Source: Clostridiales bacterium (lineage in GTDB: Bacteria > Bacillota > Clostridia > Christensenellales > Christensenellaceae). From it: DNA of 12,875 nt. The DNA lies in NCBI GenBank assembly GCA_019420265.1, contig JAHZHM010000204.1, forward strand, positions 1-12,875. The letters run 5' to 3'. Shown here piece after piece: positions 7,461-12,875 of the stretch. Within the stretch, counting starts at the first letter, position 1; every line of letters starts with the position of its first letter. Below the pieces are notes generated by a model. That model was given only the letters and a program-made list of their open reading frames with translations, made no database searches and was not told where the DNA came from. Both the position numbers and the translations under genes were made by a program.

Positions 7461-7868
7461 TTGGGGTAGATATAGGGGCGTGCGGAAAGGAAGTTTGTGC
7501 GATGGGCACGCCTCCGTCTCCCCCTACCATTCATAACGGAATGTCGCCAAAAGAGGGATGCCCGCCTTGCATTCGGGAGGAGGGCGATTCCTGGCCATGG
7601 GGTTTCACCCCATACCCCCTCTATGAAAAGCGGGATAGTGCGGCGGCGCGTTTTGTGCGGTGGGCAGGGAATGCGCGAGCATGCGCTGGCTGATCAATCA
7701 GCTGCCGGCGCCGCGAGCAGGAATGACAAGTTCCACCGTTCTATCATTCGAGTGCAATGGCGCGTGCGACAATAGCAGGTTGCACTGCACCATCAATCGG
7801 GTGTAGCACTGTGTACAGGCCGAACAGCCTCCTCATTCCTATCATTCGGGTATGCCCTCCGCAGGAGA
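7461..7868 (-). repeat. Repeat array downstream of the ATPase (minus orientation)
   Basis: The array continues leftward-reading units. A core lies at 7597-7613, and long-module pieces follow (GCGCGAGCATGCGCTGGCTG, GCCGGCGCCGCGAGCAG). The anchors are ATCATTCGAG near 7743, CATCAATCGGG near 7791 and ATCATTCGGG at 7841-7850, the last followed by CCCTCCGCAGGAG. The stretch 7505-7590 (CTCCCCCTACCATTC and onward) is not clearly repeat-like, and I recognise nothing else in it. No gene is supported here. Confidence 0.65.
7597..7613 (-). repeat. Palindromic core 7
   Basis: ATGGGG, TTTCA, then CCCCAT: a 6-bp inverted repeat followed by ACCCCCT. The arms and loop are identical to the core at 3464. Confidence 0.8.
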
Positions 7869-7924
7869 AAGCGTGTGTTCTCTGGCAGACAGATGGGCGA
7901 TATCCCACCACTCAGATGCAATAG

Positions 7925-7976
7925 AAATAATAAAAAGAAAGCCTGGTCGATTGGCCAAGGCTTTCTTTTTTATTAT
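7925..7976. terminator. Bidirectional terminator between convergent genes
   Basis: AATAATAAAAAGAAAGCCTGG pairs with CCAAGGCTTTCTTTTTATTA across TCGATTGG, with one bulged base. A-tract and T-tract flank the stem, so both strands would form a hairpin followed by U's. It suits the convergent ends of the ATPase (stop 7285) and the MFS gene (stop 8372), although 640 and 400 bases of mostly repeat DNA separate it from them. Confidence 0.8.
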
Positions 7977-8215
7977 CTCCTTTGTCCGAGCAGCGAGTTC
8001 GCCCGTCATCCAGCATCCTTTTTTCTGCACTGCCCCATTATAAATAGTGAGGGGGCGGGCTTTGCGCTCATGTTTACGAACGCCTTGCCCAAATGCCGGG
8101 CAATGCCGCATGCGTCGTCGGTAGCCCGCTCGCTAGAGAGCATATGCCAGCACATGCTCTGCCCGCCGTACGCGCTCTCTGCCCGCGCTATCCTATCTTT
8201 ACCATGTAGAGGGGT

Positions 8216-8232
8216 ATGGGGCTTTGCCCCCG
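8216..8232 (+). repeat. Palindromic core 8 (one mismatch)
   Basis: TGGGGC, TTT, then GCCCC, with the outer pair changed (CGTG instead of CATG). It is preceded by AGAGGGGT and followed by the tail TTAAAAACGGCCTTTGACCT. Confidence 0.75.
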
Positions 8233-8323
8233 TGTTAAAAACGGCCTTTGACCTTCCGCGTCTCAATACCAGAGATGCGAAGGCTCTCCTTCCCGCACTG
8301 CCCCATCATGATAGTAGTGGGGT

Positions 8324-8342
8324 ATGGGGGCCGTGCCCCCAT
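8324..8342 (+). repeat. Palindromic core 9
   Basis: ATGGGGGC, CGT, then GCCCCCAT: an 8-bp inverted repeat with tail TTTAAGAATGGCCCTTGACC ending just before the MFS stop. Confidence 0.85.
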
Positions 8343-8371
8343 GTTTAAGAATGGCCCTTGACCTTCGCCCC

Positions 8372-9616
8372 CTACGCCTTGGCCTTTTTCTTGGCCGAGA
8401 GCAGCGCGCCCAGCAGGCAGGCGGTCGTCAGCGCGGCGAAAACCAGCCAGAGCATCCAGGCGAGACGATAGCTGCCGCTGGCATCGTAGAGCACGCCCAT
8501 GAGCGGCGCAGCCACAGCTGCGCCCAGCGTCGAAGCCATGGAGGCCAGGCTGAAAATCGAGGCGAAATCCCGGTCGCCAAAGGCGTGGCGCACCAGCGCG
8601 CTGATGCCCACCGAGGGCCCCATGCCCGTAAACCCGAGCAGCGCGGCATATGCCCAGGGGATGCCCGGAATGCGGCAGAACAGCGCCAAAATCGGGAAGC
8701 CGATGCAGGTCACGCAGAGCAGAACAGTCGTCCGTGGGGTGCCCAGGCGGTCGAACAACGTGCCCGCGGCGATTTTGCCCACGGCCACCACCGCCATATA
8801 GGCCGAAGTGACGGCCGCGGCAAAGGCGACGGGGTAGCCCAAGTCCTGCAAAAAGGCGACATTGTGGTTGCTGGGGCCGCCGCAGCAGATATTGAGCAGG
8901 AAGAACCCCAAAATCAGCAGCCAGAACGCCGGCATTTTCTTGGCGGCAAACAGCGAAACCCCGCTCTCGGCCTGAAGCGCTGCCTGCGCATCCTCCTGCT
9001 CCGCCCCCGCTTTGCGATAGGGCGCAAGGCCCATCTGGGCCGGAGTATCCCGCAAAAGCAGCAAAATTACGGGCAGCAGCACGACCACCGAAATCCCCGC
9101 CACGCCGCGGTAGGCCCAGCGCCAGCCAAACTGCTCGGCAATCCGGCTGATGATGGGCACAAACACTGCGCCGCCCAGGCCCGTCCCGGCATAGGCGATG
9201 CCGGCAACCGTGCTCCGGTTATCCAAAAACCAGCTGTTGATGAGCACGCCGATGGTCAGGAAGCTGATGCCGTTGGTAAAAATGCCCTCCAGCACCGCGG
9301 CCAGATAGAAATGCCAGAGCGCGCTGCCAAAGGAATACAGCGCATAGGCCAGCGCATTGCCCAGAAGGCCAATCAGCATGACTTTTTTTGCCCCGAGTTT
9401 TCGGATGACCCCGGCAAAAGCGGGCATGAGCAGCGCCCCCAGCAGCGAGACGATGGTGCGGTAGAGCGTAAACTCGCCCTTGGCAAAGCCCATCTGTTCG
9501 CAGACGGGGGCGATATAGGCGGCTGCCGCGCCGGTAAACGCGCCGCAGCCCAGCATCATACATACAACCGCCACTGCGACGATAACCCAGCCGTAAAACG
9601 GCTTTTTCTTTTCCAT
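8372..9616 (-). CDS. MFS transporter, OFA/monocarboxylate-like
   Basis: This 414-residue integral membrane protein has about 12 hydrophobic helices in two halves of six. A charged loop (about 205-232, YRKAGAEQEDAQAALQAESG) joins the halves. It begins MEKKKPFYGWVIVAVAVVCM, typical of the oxalate:formate-antiporter/monocarboxylate branch of the major facilitator superfamily. Loop 2-3 has GVIRKLGAKKVM, the second half has GKIAAGTLFDRLGTPR, and it ends in a Lys-rich tail. The substrate cannot be read from the sequence; a small organic anion is the family-based guess. The start is supported by AGGGGA five bases upstream. It is the last gene of the minus-strand cluster, 123 bases after the decarboxylase-like gene, with a GC-rich inverted repeat (CGCCC/GGGCG, 9656-9672) in the gap. 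It may have its own promoter. Confidence 0.88.
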   Translation of the reverse strand: MEKKKPFYGWVIVAVAVVCMMLGCGAFTGAAAAYIAPVCEQMGFAKGEFTLYRTIVSLLGALLMPAFAGVIRKLGAKKVMLIGLLGNALAYALYSFGSALWHFYLAAVLEGIFTNGISFLTIGVLINSWFLDNRSTVAGIAYAGTGLGGAVFVPIISRIAEQFGWRWAYRGVAGISVVVLLPVILLLLRDTPAQMGLAPYRKAGAEQEDAQAALQAESGVSLFAAKKMPAFWLLILGFFLLNICCGGPSNHNVAFLQDLGYPVAFAAAVTSAYMAVVAVGKIAAGTLFDRLGTPRTTVLLCVTCIGFPILALFCRIPGIPWAYAALLGFTGMGPSVGISALVRHAFGDRDFASIFSLASMASTLGAAVAAPLMGVLYDASGSYRLAWMLWLVFAALTTACLLGALLSAKKKAKA

Positions 9617-9739
9617 TCTTTTCCCCTAACGTTTGATGTTTTCCCCGATTTTCCGCCCGCCGTTTGGGCGCAGAAACGCCCCCGGGCCGGCCACAGCCTG
9701 CCGCCCGAGGGCGCGGCTCTCTTTCCTATTATTTTACCC

Positions 9740-10498
9740 CTATTTCTGCGGGGGCGCAATCTCGTTTAGGCAGGAAATGGCGTTGAGCGTGCGCGGGAAG
9801 CCGATATAGGGCAGGCACTGGGTCAGCACGGAGATGATGGTTTCCCGGGAGTTGCCCACATTCAGGTTGCCCTGGATATGCGAACGCACCTGCGCTTCAC
9901 AGCCGCCCAAGGCACACACCGCGCCTAAAGACAGCATTTCGCGCATGCGGGTATCCAGGCCGCCGCGGGAGACAATATCACCAAAGCAGTAGGCGGAGAG
10001 GTAGTCCTGAATATGCCGGAGATCCTCCGGGGCAGCGGCGCGCATATTCGAGATGGTCTCCTCGCCGAAGATGGCCATCTGCGTTGCCAGCCCTTTTTCC
10101 AAGCGATTTTCCTCGGTTACGGCCGCCTGGGCGGGATGCGGCAGGGCAATGCCTTTTTGTTCAAATACCTGGTTGGCCTGCGCCGCCGCCACCAGCGTGC
10201 GCGGGAAGCCGATATACGGGGCACACTGGTAGATGGCCTCCTTGATTTGCGTGGGCGTCGCCCCGACGGAAAGCGCACATGCCACATGCGAGCGGCACTG
10301 ATCCGGCGTGCCCAGCGCAGCCAGCACGGCGATGGTGATCAGCTCCCGCTCGGCGTCTTCCAGGCCGCCCTGCTGCCAAACCTCGCCGAATAAAAAATAG
10401 TCCAGAATTTTCTGCAGTTCGGGGTCCTGCGCGTTTTGGCTGACGGGCGCGATGCCCATCTTTTCTCTCACTCGTTTAGAATGTTCGATGCGGTTCAT
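9740..10498 (-). CDS. Two-domain carboxymuconolactone decarboxylase-like protein
   Basis: This 252-residue protein has two tandem CMD/AhpD-fold domains, about 30-112 and 165-247. Each has the pattern GGL, then E/R-rich helix, then RSH, and each ends with YIGFPRTL (95-102 and 231-238). Domain 1 has DQCRSH (C68, H71); domain 2 has AQVRSH (V204, H207), so the Cys is kept only in the first. Neither has the CxxC of true AhpD, so peroxidase-reductase activity is unlikely. Family members act as decarboxylases or thiol-redox helpers, and the substrate here is unknown. The start is chosen because AAGGAG lies seven bases upstream; another ATG five bases further up is out of frame. It lies 141 bases downstream of the flavodoxin gene in the same direction. 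Cupin and CMD domains are often neighbours or fused. Confidence 0.88.
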   Translation of the reverse strand: MNRIEHSKRVREKMGIAPVSQNAQDPELQKILDYFLFGEVWQQGGLEDAERELITIAVLAALGTPDQCRSHVACALSVGATPTQIKEAIYQCAPYIGFPRTLVAAAQANQVFEQKGIALPHPAQAAVTEENRLEKGLATQMAIFGEETISNMRAAAPEDLRHIQDYLSAYCFGDIVSRGGLDTRMREMLSLGAVCALGGCEAQVRSHIQGNLNVGNSRETIISVLTQCLPYIGFPRTLNAISCLNEIAPPQK

Positions 10499-10639
10499 CC
10501 ATGTTCTCCTTTTTTGCGTGGATTACGGCAGGCTCTGCCTGCGCTTTTTCATTTTTGGGCCGGTCCGCTTTGGCGGCGCGTTCCGGCCCGGCTTTCCCCT
10601 CAAAAGGCCAGCCGGGGCTGCCGACTGGCGCATATGCCC

Positions 10640-11119
10640 TTAGTTTTCGCCGATTTGCTCCAGCCATGCGGCAACTTTGCCCTCGGCCTGGGTGCCGCCA
10701 TCGTCATATAGCGCCAGGCCAGTGCACTTTTCCGCGCCCGGGCAGAGGGCCAGGGTATCCCGCTCCAGGCCGGCCATCCCGCCGCCGCCATGCGTGCAGA
10801 AGGGGGCCACGCGCTTGCCCGCAAAATCCTGCTGCTCCAGATAGGCCGCGATGGGCGGCGCAATCGTGCTCCACCAGTTGGGGCTGCCGATGAAAATCGT
10901 GTCGTAATTTGATGCAATTTCTGCATAAGGCTGTAGCTCTGGGCGGAAATTTGTCGAAATCTCCTGCTTGGCCTGGGCGACCACCGCATCGTACTCGCAG
11001 GGGTATGCCGATACCGGCTGAATTTCCAGCAGGTCTGCGCCCGTCTGCGCGGCGATGATGCGCGCGATTTTCTCTGTGTTGCCCGAATGGGTGTAGTAAA
11101 CCACAAGTTTGTTTGACAT
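10640..11119 (-). CDS. Cytosolic flavodoxin
   Basis: The product has 159 residues. After MSNKLVVYY comes the FMN phosphate loop THSGNT (T10-T15), then LEIQPVSAYP, YDTIFIGSPNWWSTIAPPI and the GKRVAPFCTHGGGGMAG loop that packs on the isoalloxazine ring. These are features of the Flavodoxin_4-type group, probably a one- or two-electron carrier or a small NAD(P)H-dependent reductase partner. There is no signal peptide. The ATG at 11119 was preferred over an in-frame start at 11251 because AAAGGAAG lies eight bases upstream and the longer form would overlap the cupin gene. The gap to the cupin stop is 16 bases, so the two are surely cotranscribed. In the gap to the next gene (10499-10639), CCAGTCGG/CCGGCTGG-type pairing followed by CCTTTT could attenuate transcription, but this is weak. 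Confidence 0.9.
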   Translation of the reverse strand: MSNKLVVYYTHSGNTEKIARIIAAQTGADLLEIQPVSAYPCEYDAVVAQAKQEISTNFRPELQPYAEIASNYDTIFIGSPNWWSTIAPPIAAYLEQQDFAGKRVAPFCTHGGGGMAGLERDTLALCPGAEKCTGLALYDDGGTQAEGKVAAWLEQIGEN

Positions 11120-11135
11120 TGCTTTTGCTTCCTTT

Positions 11136-11549
11136 CTATTTGAGTTTTTGATATTCTTCCTGATCCACCGGCTCCAGCCATTCGCTGCTGCCTCCCTCCG
11201 CCGGGACCTCCACCGCCAGATGCGCAAACCAGCTATCCGGCGCGGCGCCATGCCAATGCTTCACTTCCGGCGGAATATTCACGACATCGCCGGGCAAAAG
11301 CTCCTGCGGCGCTTGGCCCCACTGCTGATAGTAGCCGCGGCCGGCCGTTACCAAAAGAATCTGGCCGCCTTTATGGTGAATATGCCAGTTGTTGATCGTC
11401 CCCGGGGCGAAAGTTACGTTTCCGATGCTCACGCCCTCTGTCGTCAGCATGTTCAGATAGCATTCTCCTGTGAAATACTGTGCATAGGCAGTGTTCTCGC
11501 CGCCCATTTCAAAGACGGCACCTGGCCCTAAGTCCATTTCTTTTTTCAT
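11136..11549 (-). CDS. Cupin-domain protein
   Basis: This 137-residue single-domain cupin has motif 1 as WHIHHKGGQILLVTAG (H56, H58, Q63, with Gln in place of the usual Glu) and motif 2 as PGDVVNIPPEVKHWHGA (H98, H100). The two His plus H100 can bind one divalent metal; KHWHGA is typical of the cupins that accompany carboxymuconolactone-decarboxylase-like proteins. The reaction is unknown: isomerase, decarboxylase or dioxygenase types exist. Two ATGs are possible. The inner one (11549) is chosen because AAGGAG lies seven bases upstream; from the outer one (11555) the same site would be only one base away. It sits between two flavodoxin genes: 64 bases after the lipoprotein gene and 16 before the cytosolic one. 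Confidence 0.9.
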   Translation of the reverse strand: MKKEMDLGPGAVFEMGGENTAYAQYFTGECYLNMLTTEGVSIGNVTFAPGTINNWHIHHKGGQILLVTAGRGYYQQWGQAPQELLPGDVVNIPPEVKHWHGAAPDSWFAHLAVEVPAEGGSSEWLEPVDQEEYQKLK

Positions 11550-11613
11550 TATCATGCTCCTTTTTCATTCCTATGCAGTTCAAAACTCAGCTCGCTTCTA
11601 TTTTTGGGCAGCG

Positions 11614-12237
11614 CTAAAATTCCAGGCTCTGGATCCACTCCAAAATTTCCTCTTCCGAGGCGCTGGAGGAAAAGCGCTTGCCTTCCCGCCAATCTCCGGC
11701 TGCTGCCAGCTCGGCCAGCTGCGTTCCGCTCTCTCCCATGCCGGAGGAGGCAGAGGTGCAGAACGGGATGACGGTTTTTCCCGCAAAGTCATTGGCCTTC
11801 ACAAAGCTTTCCACCGGCCAGGCCGCCTCGCCCCACCAGATAGGATAGCCCAGATAGACGACCGAGATGCTATCCCAATCTGCCACTTCCGTGCGCTCCA
11901 GCTCGACTTGCCGCAGCGCCGGATTATCGTGCTCCCGGCAGACGCGGCTTTGCTCATCCAGATAATCGAGATCCGCATCCGTATACGGCTGCTTGGGCTC
12001 CAGCTGCAGCAGCGTTCCGCCTGTGGCCTCGGCAATGATGCCCGCGGCCCGATCCGTATTGCCCGTGGCAGAAAAATACACCACCAAGACCTTTTCTTCT
12101 GCCGGCGGCTGCTCTTCCTGCACCGCCGTGCTCTGCACCGGCGGCGTTTCCTGCTCTATTTTTTCCGTGCCGCAGCCGGCAAGCGGCGCGCACGCGAGAA
12201 TACTCGCCATCAAAAGGCAAATCCATTTTTTACTCAT
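11614..12237 (-). CDS. Flavodoxin-domain lipoprotein
   Basis: The product has 207 residues. MSKKWICLLMASILACAPLAGC is a lipoprotein signal peptide with lipobox LAGC, so C22 would be lipidated and the protein anchored outside the membrane. A Pro/Glu/Gln-rich linker (23-48) precedes a Flavodoxin_4-like domain: VLVVYFSATGNT with phosphate loop S56-T61, LEPKQPYTDADLDYLDEQSR, VVYLGYPIWWGEAAWPV and VIPFCTSASSGMGESG. It is homologous to the cytosolic flavodoxin two genes downstream but matches the family consensus more closely. An FMN protein outside the membrane would need exported flavin and an electron donor, neither of which is in the window. It is the first gene of the cluster. Its ribosome binding site (GAGAGAGTGAG) is weak, and a repeat element abuts it at 12252. 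Confidence 0.9.
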   Translation of the reverse strand: MSKKWICLLMASILACAPLAGCGTEKIEQETPPVQSTAVQEEQPPAEEKVLVVYFSATGNTDRAAGIIAEATGGTLLQLEPKQPYTDADLDYLDEQSRVCREHDNPALRQVELERTEVADWDSISVVYLGYPIWWGEAAWPVESFVKANDFAGKTVIPFCTSASSGMGESGTQLAELAAAGDWREGKRFSSSASEEEILEWIQSLEF

Positions 12238-12251
12238 AACTCACTCTCTCT

Positions 12252-12297
12252 TTCTATACCCGACTCCTGCGGAGGGCGATACCGCACCCGAATGATG
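12252..12297 (-). promoter_or_regulatory. Repeat-derived 5' leader element of the flavodoxin cluster
   Basis: Read on the minus strand this is CATCATTCGGGTGCGGTATC, then GCCCTCCGCAGGAG and TCGGGTATAGAAA, 14 bases before the ATG at 12237. It matches the larB leader (382-420) except for a small insertion. The CTCCGCAGGAG inverted repeat contains an AGGAG that resembles a ribosome binding site but is too far from the start. The shared position in two operons is observed; a function is inference. Confidence 0.35.
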
Positions 12298-12431
12298 AAA
12301 CGGTGTAACCTGTTATTTTTTCACGCGGCGCTGGCAATCATTTTGTCAGCCAGCAAATGCTCGCACAGGCTCTGCCTGCCGCACAAACTTTCTTTCTGCG
12401 CTACCCCATTTCCATATCCAAGTGAGGGGGT

Positions 12432-12450
12432 ATGGGGGCTGTGCCCCCAT
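12432..12450 (+). repeat. Palindromic core 10
   Basis: ATGGGGGC, TGT, then GCCCCCAT: an 8-bp inverted repeat, preceded by GAGGGGGT, with tail GGCTAAGAATGACCCTTGAC. Confidence 0.88.
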
Positions 12451-12838
12451 GGCTAAGAATGACCCTTGACCTTCTGCACCCGAATGCTGAAACGGTGTAG
12501 CCTGTTATCTCCGCACGCGGCGCTGGCGGCCAGTTTGTCAGAAGGCGCATGCTCGCACAGCCTCTGCCTATCGCACCGCCCAGGGATACATGTTCGCACA
12601 GGATGTGCTTACTTCTTGCTCGCTCCTGCGGAGGGCAATCGCACCCGAATGATGGGAATGTGGAAGCTGTTAGCCCTGCACGCGGCGCTGTACCCGAATG
12701 CTGGAACGGTGTAACCTGTTATCTCTGCACGCGGCGCTGGCAGCCAGTTTGTCAGAAGACGCATGCTCGCACAGTCTCTGCCTATCGCACAAACTTTCTT
12801 TCTGCGCTACCCCATTTCCATATCCCAGTAAAGGGGGT

Positions 12839-12857
12839 ATGGGGGCTGTGCCCCCAT
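12839..12857 (+). repeat. Palindromic core 11
   Basis: Arms, loop and tail are identical to core 10 up to the last base of the window, preceded by AAAGGGGGT. Confidence 0.88.
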
Positions 12858-12875
12858 GGCTAAGAATGACCCTTA

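Larger units (their letters stand above)
8060..8371 (+). repeat. Repeat array and right arm of inverted repeat (plus orientation)
   Basis: A long-module part (GAGAGCATATGCCAGCACAT, CGCGCTCTCTGCCCG) is followed by two cores at 8216 and 8324 with their tails (GGCCTTTGACCTTC, GGCCCTTGACCTTC). The segment 8209-8366 is the inverted counterpart of 7300-7460, including the spacer AATACCAGAGATGCGAAGG. The tail ends about six bases from the MFS stop codon. Between the terminator (7976) and about 8060 I see nothing identifiable. Confidence 0.8.
12285..12875 (+). repeat. Repeat array at the right edge (plus orientation, direct repeats)
   Basis: Two long units lie in direct orientation: 12285-12470 and 12691-12875, about 406 bases apart. 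The second half (ACAAACTTTCTTTCTGCGCT, then CCCCATTTCCATATCC, then the core) is nearly identical in both. Between them lies a further anchor (12479), an incomplete module, a CTCCTGCGGAG block near 12621 and an anchor at 12644. The window ends inside the tail of the last copy (AAGAATGACCCTTA). No gene is supported; frames ending in GVWGLCPHG are repeat read-through. Confidence 0.85.

Noticed and set aside
7852..8043. 63-codon frame starting at the CTCCGCAGGAG block with an AGGAG before a GTG
   Set aside because: It begins in a repeat and runs through the terminator stem, so a real coding sequence here is unlikely.
8324..9769. 481-codon plus-strand frame opposite the MFS gene
   Set aside because: Its His/Gln/Arg/Gly-rich composition is typical of an antisense shadow. 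It begins inside a repeat core, and the MFS reading is far stronger.
10528..10542. Hairpin GCAGGC, TCT, GCCTGC in the gap upstream of the CMD-like gene
   Set aside because: Its T-run lies on the plus strand while the operon is on the minus strand, so it is not a convincing terminator for these genes.
11491..12456. 321-codon plus-strand frame opposite the cupin and flavodoxin lipoprotein genes
   Set aside because: It spans two well-supported genes and ends in repeat sequence, with no recognisable domain.
12466..12863. Short frames ending in GVWGLCPHG, recurring in the repeat arrays
   Set aside because: They arise because the palindromic core happens to be open in one frame. The sequences before it shift frame between copies, and no consistent start or ribosome binding site exists.
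12285..12875. Possible CRISPR array, because of repeated blocks
   Set aside because: Unit lengths are hundreds of bases and irregular, the 'spacers' are themselves repeat modules, and no cas genes are present.

Overview
The window looks like a chromosomal segment of a GC-rich (about 60 % by eye) anaerobic Bacillota, probably a Clostridia-type gut or sediment bacterium. The grounds are strong AGGAGG-type ribosome binding sites, U-tract intrinsic terminators, a nickel-pincer cofactor (lar) operon, a CtpE-like P-type ATPase and a flavodoxin/cupin/carboxymuconolactone-decarboxylase operon. No rRNA, tRNA, CRISPR array or transposase gene is visible, and the taxon is an inference only.

Layout, left to right: (1) 1-431, an intergenic repeat array. 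(2) 432-3382, larB and larC, overlapping by 4 bases, which make and metallate the nickel-pincer nucleotide cofactor. LarC carries an insert of about 343 residues that is one third histidine. An intrinsic terminator follows. (3) 3444-3680, repeat array. (4) 3795-3992, a lone 65-residue Cys-rich protein. (5) 4004-4900, repeat array. (6) 4952-7285, a P-type cation ATPase on its own. (7) 7286-8371, a gene-free convergent region in which repeat arrays form two inverted arms around a hairpin terminator. (8) 8372-12237, a minus-strand cluster read in the order flavodoxin lipoprotein, cupin, cytosolic flavodoxin, two-domain carboxymuconolactone-decarboxylase-like protein, MFS transporter. (9) 12252-12875, repeat array running off the window end.

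The most unusual aspect is the intergenic DNA. Roughly a quarter of the window is one modular repeat family. Its core is a short palindrome (GGGGTATGGGG, a 2-6 base loop, CCCCATG) followed by a conserved tail (AAGAAnGGCCCTTGACCTTC). The core alternates with a longer module anchored by CCCGAATGATG and CTCCTGCGGAG. Eleven cores are present, the window begins and ends inside copies, and the arrays abut stop codons and ribosome binding sites closely. This resembles REP/BIME-type or MITE-type elements, but I do not recognise the family.

Functional reading: larBC serves nickel-pincer enzymes such as LarA-type racemases, which are not in this window. The minus-strand cluster looks like a small redox operon of unknown substrate with an exporter or importer. 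Nothing in the sequence ties the ATPase or the small Cys-rich protein to either operon.
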